From NCBI GenBank assembly GCA_910575605.1, contig CAJTEW010000004.1, positions 124,001-188,000 on the forward strand: a stretch of DNA of 64,000 nt. The letters are read 5' to 3'. Source of the stretch: Lachnospiraceae bacterium. Lineage in GTDB: Bacteria; Bacillota; Clostridia; Lachnospirales; Lachnospiraceae. Below, one piece after another: positions 34,808 through 44,099 of the stretch (its first letter is position 1; each line of letters opens with the position of its first letter). Under the pieces are notes generated by a model. That model did no database searches. It was not told the DNA's origin and saw nothing but the letters and a program-made list of their open reading frames with translations. The position numbers and the translations under genes are program-made.

Positions 34808-36922
34808 TTGAGTGATTGTAAGAATACAGATAGCAATATGGTAAAAAATATATTTGCTATGCTGACACCTGTGGAAGATGGCAGGGAATATCCGTCTGAC
34901 GGAGAATTAAATATGCAGGAACTGAGTCTTTTGAAAAAAATTATGGATGAGATGCCTGGTGGTTTTTTCATTTACCATGCAGAAAATAATGAAGAGATAC
35001 TCTATGCCAACAAAGCCCTGCTTCGGATTTTTGGGTGCAGCACAATAGAAGAGTTTAGGGCATTAACAGGGAATTCTTTTCGGGGAATTGTTCATCCGGA
35101 TGATTATCAGAGAGTGGAAGAAAGCATACGGGCACAGATAAAGAGCAGCCAGTATGATTTGGACTATGTAGAATACCGGATCGTAAGAAAAGACGGTGAG
35201 ATTCGGTGGATTGAGGATTATGGCCATTTCATACACAGCGGGGCCGGAGATATTTTTTATGTTTTTGCAGGGGATGCTACACAGAAGCGCATGGAGAAGG
35301 AAAGAGAGCTTGAGGAGGTCCGGCAGGAGCAGTTCCGCCGGCAGGTTGTTATAGAAGCCTTAAGCATTGACTATGAATCTATTTTTTATGTAGATTTAGA
35401 TAAAAACTGGATCAGGGCATACCGTTTTAGTGACAGGATTGAATACCAGTTTGGTAATGGGCGGCTGACATGTGAATTTCAGCAGTTTAATAAGCTGTAT
35501 ATTGATACATGGGTTCACCCAGAGGATCGTGAGGCAGTTCAAAGAGCCTGCAGTCCGGAGTACATTAAGAGAAGATTTTTAAAGAGCAGGATGTTCCATA
35601 TAAACTATCGGATTGTTAAGGGAGTCAGAACGGAATATCTGCAGCTTCGTATTGTAAATGTCGGGGATAAGGATGACATTTCCCATATTGTCATGGGATA
35701 CCGGAGTGTGGATGACGAGATTATGCATGAGATGGAGCAGAAGGATATTATGGAGGATACGCTCCGCCATGCAAAGCTGGCAAATGCCGCAAAGAGTACT
35801 TTCCTTGCCAATATGTCCCATGACATGAGAACGCCTATGAATGCTATTATGGGCTTTAATGAGCTGGCCAAAAAGCATATGGAGGATGAGGACAGGCTTC
35901 AGAAATACCTGGAAAGGACAAAAGAGGCGGGAGAACAGCTTCTTGTGCTTATTAATGATGTACTGGAGATATCCCGCATGGAAACGGGCGGTTCGAAAAT
36001 AGAAGAGACGAAGTGCAGCCTTTTTGAGGTTGTAAGGATGGTACAGGAAATAATTACGCCAGAGATTGAAGCAAAGGGCATTACATATTTCCCTGATTTA
36101 TCAGGAGTAAGGCATAAATACATTTACAGCGATTCCCAGAAGCTTCTGCAGGTGCTTTTAAAGCTGCTTTCCAATGCTGTTAAATATACAAAGGAGGGCG
36201 GATGGGTTTCTCTTCGTGTTACGGAGAGACGGGAAGCATCGGTGGATTATGCATGCTACCAGTTTATTGTAGAGGATAACGGGATTGGAATTGGAAAGGA
36301 TTTCAAGGAGCATATTTTTGAGCCCTTTGAGAGGGAGAAGAATACGACCATGAGCGGTGTTCCGGGGACTGGACTAGGGCTTGCCATCGTAAAAAATATT
36401 GTGGAGATGATGGGCGGAACCATAGAGATGGAGAGCGTCCAGGGAAGAGGAAGCAGATTTATTGTAACCTTAAGTCTCCATATTCAGGAGCGGCAGGCCA
36501 TTGATAAAGAGTGGTCAGAAGATTTAGAGAGCGATTTTAAGAACCGGCGGATCCTTTTAGTAGAAGACAATGATTTTAATATGGAGATAGAGACAGAGCT
36601 CCTTTTAGAGGCAGGATTTACTGTAGATACTGCTGTAAATGGGAGCATTGCGGTTGACAAGGTAAAAAATTCAAGGCCTGGGGACTATGAAGTAATTCTT
36701 ATGGATATCCAGATGCCGGTGATGGACGGCTATGAAGCGGCCAGGCAGATACGCAGGCTTGAAAATGAGGAGGTGGCCTCTATTCCTATTATTGCGTTGT
36801 CGGCAAATACCTTTGACGAGGACAGGAAAAAGTCTATGGAAAGCGGCATGAATGCCCATGTTGCAAAGCCTGTGGATATTCCAGTTCTTACGGAAATTAT
36901 AGAGAGAATATGTCTTGAGTAA
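34808..36922 (+). CDS. PAS-containing hybrid sensor histidine kinase
   Basis: About 704 aa and apparently cytoplasmic. A PAS domain covers about 40-165 (MPGGFFIYHAENNEEILYAN, ending YVFAGDATQKRME). A second PAS-like region follows at about 190-320. HisKA has FLANMSHDMRTPMNAIMGFN, HATPase has LLKLLSNAVKYTKEGG and PGTGLGLAIVKNIVEMMGG, and a C-terminal receiver (RILLVEDNDFNMEIETELLL, phosphoacceptor in VILMDIQMPVMDGYEA) completes it. The start is uncertain: TTG 34808 follows AGAGGGGG and is chosen over upstream in-frame codons inside the gdhA terminator region. No membrane helix is seen. It may signal to the receiver-(p)ppGpp synthetase encoded 400 bases downstream. Confidence 0.85.
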   Translation: MSDCKNTDSNMVKNIFAMLTPVEDGREYPSDGELNMQELSLLKKIMDEMPGGFFIYHAENNEEILYANKALLRIFGCSTIEEFRALTGNSFRGIVHPDDYQRVEESIRAQIKSSQYDLDYVEYRIVRKDGEIRWIEDYGHFIHSGAGDIFYVFAGDATQKRMEKERELEEVRQEQFRRQVVIEALSIDYESIFYVDLDKNWIRAYRFSDRIEYQFGNGRLTCEFQQFNKLYIDTWVHPEDREAVQRACSPEYIKRRFLKSRMFHINYRIVKGVRTEYLQLRIVNVGDKDDISHIVMGYRSVDDEIMHEMEQKDIMEDTLRHAKLANAAKSTFLANMSHDMRTPMNAIMGFNELAKKHMEDEDRLQKYLERTKEAGEQLLVLINDVLEISRMETGGSKIEETKCSLFEVVRMVQEIITPEIEAKGITYFPDLSGVRHKYIYSDSQKLLQVLLKLLSNAVKYTKEGGWVSLRVTERREASVDYACYQFIVEDNGIGIGKDFKEHIFEPFEREKNTTMSGVPGTGLGLAIVKNIVEMMGGTIEMESVQGRGSRFIVTLSLHIQERQAIDKEWSEDLESDFKNRRILLVEDNDFNMEIETELLLEAGFTVDTAVNGSIAVDKVKNSRPGDYEVILMDIQMPVMDGYEAARQIRRLENEEVASIPIIALSANTFDEDRKKSMESGMNAHVAKPVDIPVLTEIIERICLE

Positions 36923-36950
36923 AAAAATCTGGAAAATTTGTAAAAATATG

Positions 36951-36980
36951 TTGACAACAGATGTGTTTTGTGTGTATAAT
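36951..36980 (+). promoter_or_regulatory. tRNA operon promoter
   Basis: TTGACA (36951-36956), 18-bp spacer, TATAAT (36975-36980), 37 bases before tRNA-Val. Confidence 0.85.
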
Positions 36981-37017
36981 AGCAGAGCAGGTTCGAGATA
37001 AAGACCTGTACAGATAT

Positions 37018-37090
37018 GGGATCATAGCTCAGCTGGGAGAGCATCTGCCTTACAAGCAGAGGGTCATAGGTTCGAGTCCTATTGGTCCCA
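37018..37090 (+). tRNA. tRNA-Val (anticodon TAC)
   Basis: A full cloverleaf: acceptor GGGATCA/TGGTCCC, D arm GCTC/GAGC, anticodon stem TCTGC/GCAGA with loop CTTACAA (TAC), T arm ATAGG/CCTAT with TTCGAGT. CCA is not encoded. Confidence 0.96.
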
Positions 37091-37106
37091 TACTATAAAA
37101 GGATAT

Positions 37107-37180
37107 GGCGGGATAGCTCAGTTGGCTAGAGCACACGGTTCATACCCGTGGTGTCGCTGGTTCAAATCCAGTTCCCGCTA
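37107..37180 (+). tRNA. tRNA-Met (anticodon CAT)
   Basis: Acceptor GGCGGGA/TCCCGCT (first pair G-U), D arm GCTC/GAGC, anticodon stem CACGG/CCGTG with loop TTCATAC, T arm GCTGG/CCAGT-type with TTCAAAT. CAT could in principle be elongator Met, initiator Met or lysidine-modified Ile; the paired acceptor end argues against initiator, and elongator Met is most likely. Confidence 0.92.
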
Positions 37181-37200
37181 TTTATATTATTATTAAAGAA

Positions 37201-37226
37201 GTCTGTATATGTATACAGGCTTTTTT
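37201..37226 (+). terminator. Terminator of the tRNA operon
   Basis: CTGTATA pairs with TATACAG across a short loop, followed by T6. Confidence 0.8.
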
Positions 37227-37331
37227 GTATTCGGAAAATTCATTACTAATAGTTGCAGATGGGACAGGATAACGTTATAATGAAAGTATTAGATACAATT
37301 GCTTACTTGGGATAGTGGACAGGGGGCTAAT

Positions 37332-38402
37332 ATGCAAAAGATACTGGTAGTGGATGATGCAGAGTTAAATCGTGAGCTTTTAGGCGATATACTTGCAGAG
37401 GATTATATCGTCCTGATGGCAGGGGATGGAGAGGAGGCGCTTGAAAAGCTTAAGGAGGATGGGAAGAATCTTTCGGCCATCCTTTTGGATCTACATATGC
37501 CAAAGCTTAACGGCTTTGCAGTCATTGATGAGATGAAGAAAAAGGGATGGATGAAGTGGATTCCTGTGCTGATCATAAGCAGCGAGTATTCGGTTGAGAT
37601 TGAAAATAAGTGTTTTGAGCTTGGAATTTCGGACTTTATTCATAAGCCCTTTGAGAGTTCTCTTGTGAAAAAGAGAATTAAAAATGCCGTAGCTTTATTT
37701 TCTTATAAAAATCAGTTAGAGCAGAAGGTAGAAGAGCAGGAAGAGATTCTAAAGCAGCAGTCGCTTATTATTAAAAAGCAGGCGGAAAAGCTGAAGCAGT
37801 TGAAACCTTTTAATAAATTGATGCTAGAATATCATGCTGCAATTATGGAGGTTGAAACGAGGCTTAAGGTGTTAAACGAAGAGTTTTCACAGGAGTATAA
37901 CAGAAACCCTTTTGAATCCATTAAGAGCAGACTGAAATCTCCTGCAAGTATTTATGAAAAATTAGAGCGGAAAGGGTATCCGGTCACTGTGGAAGGTATA
38001 AGGGAAAATCTGACAGATGTGGCGGGACTTCGTGTCATATGCTCATTTCCAGATGATATTTACCGTCTGGCAAAGCTTTTTACAAGGCAGGATGACATTA
38101 TTCTTCTCAGGGAAAAGGACTATATTAAGAATCCGAAGCCTAACGGCTACAGGAGTCTTCATTTGATTGTAGGCGTGCCGGTTTATCTTTCCAACGAGAA
38201 GATGCATGTGAAGACAGAGGTGCAGTTTCGGACAATTGCTATGGATTTCTGGGCAAGTCTGGAGCACAAGCTGAAATATAAAAAGAATGTAGATAGTGCA
38301 GATGAGATTGTAGACCGCCTCAAGGAGTGTGCAGACTCTATAGAGGTGCTGGATTATCAGATGCAGGAGATTCGGAATAAGATTGACCGTTCCAGAGAAT
38401 GA
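37332..38402 (+). CDS. Response-regulator receiver fused to a (p)ppGpp synthetase domain
   Basis: A 356-aa protein. Residues 1-120 are a receiver domain (KILVVDDAELNRELLGDILA; acidic pair Asp8-Asp9; phosphoacceptor Asp53 in LLDLHMPKLNGF; Lys105 in HKPF). A coiled coil covers about 125-160. Residues about 165-320 are a RelA/SpoT-type synthetase: DVAGLRVIC, KDYIKNPKPNGYRSLH and EVQFRTIAMDFWASLEHKLK contain the metal-binding and catalytic acidic residues. There is no HD hydrolase, TGS or ACT domain, so it is a small alarmone synthetase with a phosphorylation switch in place of an output DNA-binding domain. ATG 37332 follows AGGGGG. Confidence 0.88.
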   Translation: MQKILVVDDAELNRELLGDILAEDYIVLMAGDGEEALEKLKEDGKNLSAILLDLHMPKLNGFAVIDEMKKKGWMKWIPVLIISSEYSVEIENKCFELGISDFIHKPFESSLVKKRIKNAVALFSYKNQLEQKVEEQEEILKQQSLIIKKQAEKLKQLKPFNKLMLEYHAAIMEVETRLKVLNEEFSQEYNRNPFESIKSRLKSPASIYEKLERKGYPVTVEGIRENLTDVAGLRVICSFPDDIYRLAKLFTRQDDIILLREKDYIKNPKPNGYRSLHLIVGVPVYLSNEKMHVKTEVQFRTIAMDFWASLEHKLKYKKNVDSADEIVDRLKECADSIEVLDYQMQEIRNKIDRSRE

Positions 38403-38460
38403 TATGAGGGTTAGATTTTTTTGATACTGAGAAATTATAATAAAAAGGCAGGGGATAATA

Positions 38461-39003
38461 ATGCGGATTGGTATGGGATATGATGTTCACCGTCTTACAG
38501 AGGGACGCGATTTGATTATGGGCGGGGTGAGGATTCCGTATGAGAAGGGACTTCTGGGACATTCAGATGCAGATGTGCTTCTCCATGCGGTTATGGATGC
38601 ACTTTTAGGGGCTGCGGCACTTGGAGATATCGGGAAGCATTTTCCAGATACGGACCCGGCATACAAGGGGATTTCTAGTCTGAAGCTTTTGGAACAGGTG
38701 GGAGGGCTGATTGAAGATAAGCTCTATGTGATCGGAAATATTGATGCCACTATAATTGCCCAAAGGCCGAAGATGGCACCTTATATTGATAAGATGCGGG
38801 AAAATATAGCAGAGGCTCTTCATATTGAGAAGGACCAGATTAATATAAAGGCAACTACAGAGGAAGGTCTGGGATTTACAGGAAGCGGAGAAGGGATTTG
38901 TGCCCAGGCGGCAGCGTGTCTTGAGATTATTGAAAATTACAGCTATACGGCAGGAACAAATGAGGGCGGCAGATGTGAAGGGTGCATGGGCTGTTACCGT
39001 TAA
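38461..39003 (+). CDS. ispF: 2-C-methyl-D-erythritol 2,4-cyclodiphosphate synthase with Cys-rich tail
   Basis: Residues 1-157 are a complete IspF ([20 protein letters not shown] with zinc ligands in [53 protein letters not shown]). It makes the cyclic diphosphate in the non-mevalonate isoprenoid pathway. It is 180 aa, about 20 longer than usual; the extra tail ends [12 protein letters not shown] with three cysteines close together, which might bind metal. The acetyltransferase gene begins 10 bases later, so the two are probably co-transcribed. Confidence 0.93.
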   Translation: MRIGMGYDVHRLTEGRDLIMGGVRIPYEKGLLGHSDADVLLHAVMDALLGAAALGDIGKHFPDTDPAYKGISSLKLLEQVGGLIEDKLYVIGNIDATIIAQRPKMAPYIDKMRENIAEALHIEKDQINIKATTEEGLGFTGSGEGICAQAAACLEIIENYSYTAGTNEGGRCEGCMGCYR

Positions 39004-39013
39004 GGAGTGCAGG

Positions 39014-40030
39014 ATGGAGATATACAAGCTTAAACCAGAGGAGCATAAAGATACAAGAAGGCTTTATGGGGAGGTATTTTCTGAGGACAGCCAGTCCTTT
39101 GTAGATTACTATTATACAGAAAAGACAAAAGACAACCAGATTTATGCAGCAGTGGAGGAGGGTGACATTCAGGCCATGCTGCATTTGAATCCCTATGTAC
39201 TGATGGTAAATGGACAAGAGAAGCCCGCAGACTATATTGTGGCGGTGGCCACAAGAGAGAAATACAGAAGGCGCGGGCTTATGGCAAAACTGATGCATAC
39301 AGCTCTTAAAGATATGTATAGGGAGGGGAAAATATTTACCTTCCTGATGCCGGCTGCGGAAAGCATTTATCTTCCACATGATTTCCGTACGGTTTATGAG
39401 CAGGAAAGAAAGCTGTCAGACAGCGAAGAGAGAGTTTTTTTTGAAGCAGGGGAGCAGGGCATGGACGCCTTTATGGCGGGGGAAAAGGATGTGCCTCTTC
39501 TTGCGCGGACAGCAGAAAAGCACCTGTCAGAAAAGTATCAGGTATATGCAAGGAGGAGTGAGGAGTATTACCGCAGGCTTCTTAAGGAAATATCCAGTGA
39601 CGGCGGAAAGCTTTACCTGTTCAGCGAGAAGGGCACAATCAGGGATTACAGGATATTTGATGCAGATTATATGGAGGAGAAGAGGCCGAAGATTATGGTA
39701 CGGATCGTGGATGTAAGACGCATGCTTCTGTCTGTGAAGCTTAGGACATTGATGGCAGCATGCCTGACAGTGACGGACCCGGTGATTAAGGAGAACAACC
39801 AGTGCCTTACTATAACCGGAACAGAACATTCCGGTGTAATGCTCATGGAGGGAAAGACAGAAAACAGCGAGGGGACGGTGACGATCGCAGCGCTTGCAGG
39901 CTTTCTTTTCGGGGCCTGCAGTGTGGAGGAAATATGTAAGGAGGAAGGCGTAAGGCTTTCCGGGCGGCTTAAGGAAGAGATGAAAAAAATCATACCTCTG
40001 AGGCGGATTTTTTTAAACGAGGCTGTATAA
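39014..40030 (+). CDS. GNAT N-acetyltransferase, Eis-like
   Basis: A 338-aa protein with an N-terminal GNAT fold (VATREKYRRRGLMAKLMHTA contains the acetyl-CoA pyrophosphate loop RxxGL) and a second GNAT-like half leading to an SCP2-like C-terminal domain, the layout of Eis-type acetyltransferases. It should acetylate amines; the substrate is unknown. ATG 39014 with AAGGAG in front is preferred over in-frame codons within ispF. It follows ispF by 10 bases. Confidence 0.82.
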   Translation: MEIYKLKPEEHKDTRRLYGEVFSEDSQSFVDYYYTEKTKDNQIYAAVEEGDIQAMLHLNPYVLMVNGQEKPADYIVAVATREKYRRRGLMAKLMHTALKDMYREGKIFTFLMPAAESIYLPHDFRTVYEQERKLSDSEERVFFEAGEQGMDAFMAGEKDVPLLARTAEKHLSEKYQVYARRSEEYYRRLLKEISSDGGKLYLFSEKGTIRDYRIFDADYMEEKRPKIMVRIVDVRRMLLSVKLRTLMAACLTVTDPVIKENNQCLTITGTEHSGVMLMEGKTENSEGTVTIAALAGFLFGACSVEEICKEEGVRLSGRLKEEMKKIIPLRRIFLNEAV

Positions 40031-40058
40031 GAATGCGATAATATATGAGGAGGGAAAT

Positions 40059-41171
40059 ATGAAGGAGACAAGACCATTTGTGGACTGGAAGCTGGCAGAA
40101 GAATTTATGACGGCAGTTTTTGAAAAATATGGCGTGCCCAAAGAGGATGCCCTTATCTGTGCGGATGTACTTCTTGAAAGTGACAGGCGGGGGATTGAGA
40201 GCCACGGATGTAACAGGTTTAAGCCTATTTACATTGACAGGATAAAGGAGGGTATCTTAGAGCCAAAGACAGAAGTTGAGGTGGTAAAGGAAACGCCTGT
40301 GACGGCAGTCATAGATGGCCACAACGGCATTGGCATGGTAATTGGTACAAAGGCTATGCAGCTTGCCATTGATAAAGCGAAGAAATATGGGATGGGCATG
40401 ACGGCGGTACGTAATTCTACCCATTATGGAATTGCAGGATATTATGTGACTATGTGTACAAAAAATAATATGATTGGTATTACAGGAACCAATGCAAGGC
40501 CTTCTGTTGCACCTACCTTCGGAGTGGAGAATATGCTGGGAACAAACCCTATTACCTTCGGACTTCCAACGGATGAGGAGTTCCCTTTTGTGCTTGACTG
40601 CGCTACATCTATTTCCCAGAGGGGAAAGATAGAGTTTTACGAAAGGAATGGGATGGATACACCGGCAGGTATGGTTATTGGAAATGACGGGCAGGCTTTG
40701 ACAGACAGCAGGCAGATACTAAAGGATTTAAACTGCAAAAAAGCGGCTCTTGCACCTCTGGGAGGAATCGGGGAAGAGATGGCAGGCTATAAGGGCTATG
40801 GTTATGCTACTGTTGTAGAGATTCTTTCAGCGGCTCTTCAGGCGGGAAGCTTTCTACATATGCTGTCTGGGAAGGACGCACAAGGAAATAAGATTCCATA
40901 TCCCCTTGGTCATTTTTTTATTGCTATTGATACAGAAGCCTTCGTGGGAGCAGAGAGCTTTAAAAAGACAGCAGGGCAGATTTTAAGAGAGCTTCGGGTT
41001 TCGAAGAAGGCCCCAGGACAGGAGAGGATTTACACGGCGGGCGAGAAGGAATATGATATCTGGAAATTCCGCAGGGATAAGGGAGTTCCCGTGGGGGAGG
41101 CTGTGCAGAAGGAATTTATTGCGATGCGGGATGAGCTGGGACTTACACAATTTAAGTTCCCATTTGAATAG
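40059..41171 (+). CDS. Ldh/malate-type NAD(P)-dependent 2-hydroxyacid dehydrogenase
   Basis: A 370-aa member of the malate/L-lactate/ureidoglycolate dehydrogenase fold, which is distinct from the Rossmann-type LDHs: SDRRGIESHGCNRF (catalytic His), VRNSTHYGIAGYYVTMCTKN, GTNARPSVAPTFGVENMLGT, NPITFGLPTDEE and MAGYKGYGYATVVEILSAAL. The substrate (malate, lactate, ureidoglycolate or sulfolactate-like) cannot be fixed. AGGAGGG precedes its ATG, 28 bases after the acetyltransferase; a terminator follows. Confidence 0.88.
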   Translation: MKETRPFVDWKLAEEFMTAVFEKYGVPKEDALICADVLLESDRRGIESHGCNRFKPIYIDRIKEGILEPKTEVEVVKETPVTAVIDGHNGIGMVIGTKAMQLAIDKAKKYGMGMTAVRNSTHYGIAGYYVTMCTKNNMIGITGTNARPSVAPTFGVENMLGTNPITFGLPTDEEFPFVLDCATSISQRGKIEFYERNGMDTPAGMVIGNDGQALTDSRQILKDLNCKKAALAPLGGIGEEMAGYKGYGYATVVEILSAALQAGSFLHMLSGKDAQGNKIPYPLGHFFIAIDTEAFVGAESFKKTAGQILRELRVSKKAPGQERIYTAGEKEYDIWKFRRDKGVPVGEAVQKEFIAMRDELGLTQFKFPFE

Positions 41172-41181
41172 CAGAGCGGAG

Positions 41182-41216
41182 ATAAAGGCGGGGCATGCTT
41201 CCGCCTTTATTTCTTT
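41182..41216 (+). terminator. Terminator after the Ldh-family gene
   Basis: ATAAAGGCGG (41182-41191) pairs with CCGCCTTTAT (41201-41210), followed by TTCTTT. Confidence 0.85.
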
Positions 41217-41294
41217 AGAAAATCTTTTCTTTTTCACGAGGGAGGTCTTAAGATTTCCTGTTTATATTATTTCATGTAGAATGGAGGCAAAAAA

Positions 41295-42002
41295 ATGGAA
41301 GTGAATCATGTTTTGATTGTGGAGGATGATAAGGAGATAAGAGAGGGTGTGGAAATATATCTGAAAAGCCAGGGATATGTGGTATTTCAGGCGGCAGATG
41401 GAATTGAAGGGCTAAAAGTAATAGAAAAGGAGGAAATTCATCTGGCTATTGTGGATGTGATGATGCCGAGAATGGATGGTATTGCCATGACGGTAAAGCT
41501 TCGAGAAAAGTATGACTTTCCTGTGATTTTTCTATCAGCAAAATCGGAGGAGGTGGATAAAATATTAGGGCTTAATATGGGGGCGGATGATTATGTGACA
41601 AAGCCTTTTACGCCCATGGAGCTTTTAGCAAGGGTAAATTCCCAGCTTAGGAGATACCGCCGGTTTTTAGAAAAACTTGGGGATACAAAAAAAGAATCCA
41701 ATATCCATACTATCGGCGGACTGGAAATCAATGAGGACACAGTGGAAGTAACAGTGGACGGGGAGCCTGTGAAGGTGACGCCGATTGAGTATAGGATTTT
41801 GCTGCTTCTTATAAAGAACCCGGGACGAGTATTTTCGGCGGAGGAAATCTATGAGAGGGTGTGGAATGAGAGGGCAGTCAGCACGGATACCATTATGGTG
41901 CATGTGCGGAATATCAGGGAGAAAATTGAAATTAATCCAAAAGAACCAAAATATTTGAAGGTGGTGTGGGGTGTTGGGTATAAGATTGAAAAACAACCAT
42001 AA
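41295..42002 (+). CDS. OmpR/PhoB-family response regulator
   Basis: A 235-aa protein: receiver domain with VLIVEDDKEIREGVEIYLKS, phosphoacceptor in LAIVDVMMPRMDGIAM and Lys in DDYVTKPFTPMELL; winged helix with KVTPIEYRILLLLIKNPGRV and TDTIMVHVRNIREKIEINPK. It is translated just before and overlapping the histidine kinase gene, forming a two-component pair. Layout resembles VanR- or YycF-like regulators of envelope functions, but the target is unknown. Confidence 0.92.
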   Translation: MEVNHVLIVEDDKEIREGVEIYLKSQGYVVFQAADGIEGLKVIEKEEIHLAIVDVMMPRMDGIAMTVKLREKYDFPVIFLSAKSEEVDKILGLNMGADDYVTKPFTPMELLARVNSQLRRYRRFLEKLGDTKKESNIHTIGGLEINEDTVEVTVDGEPVKVTPIEYRILLLLIKNPGRVFSAEEIYERVWNERAVSTDTIMVHVRNIREKIEINPKEPKYLKVVWGVGYKIEKQP

Positions 42003-44061
42003 ATTTGCAGTACTCATAATAATTTTAACGATTCTTTTTCCGGCTCTTTATATTATGGACCGGTATGGTACGTATTATAGTAATATTTGGACACAAAAAG
42101 GCGATATACAAAACCGTGTTCTGATATCAGAGGATTTTCTGGAAAATTTTATTGAGATGGGTTTTATCCTCTATAATACGGAGCAGGACAGGGAGTATAT
42201 GGACATAGCGGAAGCAAAGAATATTTTCAAAGAGTCTTTTTATTTTATTAATGAGGAGTATGAGCAGCTCTACCCTTATCTGGATTACAGGGTGGAGGAT
42301 GAAGATGGAACAGTAGTGGATGCAAGCACGGCAAATGCGGGGTATACACTGACAAAAGAGAATATAAATTCCTATGCGGTGGGTTTTGTCGTGTCCTACG
42401 ACGGAAATGGAAAGCCTGACATTAAGAGGATTTATGGAGAATATGCAAAAGAGCAGAGCGTGGCCTTAAGACGCCTGATTGGAGACTCAGAGCAGGAGTG
42501 GCAGCTGTTTATGGACAGCGGGGAGGACTTTGGGCTGTTAAGGCCAGAAAACAGAACCTACTATTTCGCACTAACAGAGGAAAATCTGAACAAATATGTG
42601 AATAATATATATGTTGATGATTATCAGTTTAAGTATATTCCAGAGGAAGTATGGAATATCCAGCTTCTTCTTATGGTGGTTGTGGCAGTAATGGCGTGGA
42701 TATATCCCAGATTTTCCTTTCTTCAGACAGGAAATGAAAGGATTTTTAAAGTTCCCTTTGAGGCGGCAGTGCTTGTGTCAGTGGTGATTTTTGGAATGAT
42801 AGATGGCCTTTTCCAGGAACTTATTTTTCGTACTAGTATTTACGGGGAAGCATGGGGTGAGCTGTTTCTGATTGGAATTTTTGCATTTGCCTATTGGCTG
42901 TCAGGCTGTGCAAGACAGATTTATGTGTTAAGGCCAGCCAGATATCTGAAAGAGCGGACAATTTTATATCCCTCCTGGCATCATATTAAAAATGCACAGA
43001 AAGTGGTGATAAGTAAGGTAAAGGGGTGGATTTTTGGTGTTTATCATTCCCTGGAGCAGATTGATTTTACAGAAAAGAGCAACAAAGCAATTCTGAAAAT
43101 TGTGGCCTGTAATTTTTTAATACTTATGGTGGTGTGTTCCATGTGGTTTTATGGAATTATGGCGCTGGTAATATATTCAGTACTCTTGTTTTTTATTCTG
43201 CGGAAATATTATGATGATCTGCGGGAAAAGTATCAGGTGCTTCTAAAGGCAACGAATGAAATCGCTGAGGGGAATCTGGAGGTGGAAATTACAGAGGACC
43301 TGGGAGTTTTTACCCCATTTTGCACGGAAATAGCTAAGATTCAGACGGGCTTTCAAAAGGCGGTTGCTGAGGAAGTAAAAAGCCAGCGGATGAAGACGGA
43401 GCTTATTACAAATGTGTCTCATGATCTGAAAACACCTCTTACGGCTATTATTACCTACGTGAATCTTTTGAAGGAGGAAAAGGACGAAGAAAAACGCAAA
43501 GACTATACGGATGTCCTTGAGAGAAAATCTCTGCGCCTTAAGGTACTGATTGAGGATTTATTTGAAATCAGCAAAGCCAGCAGTAAGAATATTACCCTGG
43601 ATATTGTGGAGGTTGATATTGTAAATTTATTTAAACAGGTAAAACTGGAGCTTGAGGAGAAACTTAAGGCAGCAGAGGTTGATTTCCGGTGTACTTATCC
43701 GCAGGAGAAGCTCCTTGTATCCTTAGACAGCCAGAAAACCTACCGTATTTTTGAAAACCTTCTTGTGAATATAACAAAATATGCCCTGCCTGGAACAAGG
43801 GCTTATGTAGAGATTGTAAGGGAGGGGGCAGAGGCGGTTATCCGTCTTAAGAATATTTCGGCAGCGGAGCTTACCTTTAACCCGGAGGAGATTACGGAGC
43901 GGTTTGTAAGAGGGGATGCATCGAGGAATACGGAAGGCTCAGGACTTGGACTTGCAATTGTGAAGAGCTTTACAGAGCTCCAGAAGGGAAGCTTTTTTAT
44001 TGAGACTGAGGCAGATCTTTTTAAAGCAGAGCTAAGGTTTAGGATTAAGGAGCAAAATTGA
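41971..44061 (+). CDS. Membrane sensor histidine kinase paired with the OmpR regulator
   Basis: A 696-aa kinase. One membrane helix lies near the start (about 14-30, AVLIIILTILFPALYIM), then an extracellular region to about 225, then several helices (about 228-245, 265-285, 300-315, 375-420) before a HAMP-like segment. HisKA has ELITNVSHDLKTPLTAIITY, the N box is IFENLLVNITKYA and the G2 box EGSGLGLAIVKSF. The start overlaps the regulator's end by 32 bases; GTG 41971 and nearby TTG codons are all possible. A T-box leader begins right after its stop. Confidence 0.88.
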   Translation: MLGIRLKNNHKFAVLIIILTILFPALYIMDRYGTYYSNIWTQKGDIQNRVLISEDFLENFIEMGFILYNTEQDREYMDIAEAKNIFKESFYFINEEYEQLYPYLDYRVEDEDGTVVDASTANAGYTLTKENINSYAVGFVVSYDGNGKPDIKRIYGEYAKEQSVALRRLIGDSEQEWQLFMDSGEDFGLLRPENRTYYFALTEENLNKYVNNIYVDDYQFKYIPEEVWNIQLLLMVVVAVMAWIYPRFSFLQTGNERIFKVPFEAAVLVSVVIFGMIDGLFQELIFRTSIYGEAWGELFLIGIFAFAYWLSGCARQIYVLRPARYLKERTILYPSWHHIKNAQKVVISKVKGWIFGVYHSLEQIDFTEKSNKAILKIVACNFLILMVVCSMWFYGIMALVIYSVLLFFILRKYYDDLREKYQVLLKATNEIAEGNLEVEITEDLGVFTPFCTEIAKIQTGFQKAVAEEVKSQRMKTELITNVSHDLKTPLTAIITYVNLLKEEKDEEKRKDYTDVLERKSLRLKVLIEDLFEISKASSKNITLDIVEVDIVNLFKQVKLELEEKLKAAEVDFRCTYPQEKLLVSLDSQKTYRIFENLLVNITKYALPGTRAYVEIVREGAEAVIRLKNISAAELTFNPEEITERFVRGDASRNTEGSGLGLAIVKSFTELQKGSFFIETEADLFKAELRFRIKEQN

Positions 44062-44063
44062 CA

Positions 44064-44092
44064 TTGACAAAATGCAAGAATTCACATATTAT
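44064..44092 (+). promoter_or_regulatory. Promoter of the Cys T-box operon
   Basis: TTGACA (44064-44069), 17-bp spacer, TATTAT (44087-44092), directly after the kinase stop codon. Confidence 0.8.
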
Positions 44093-44099
44093 AGTCCTA

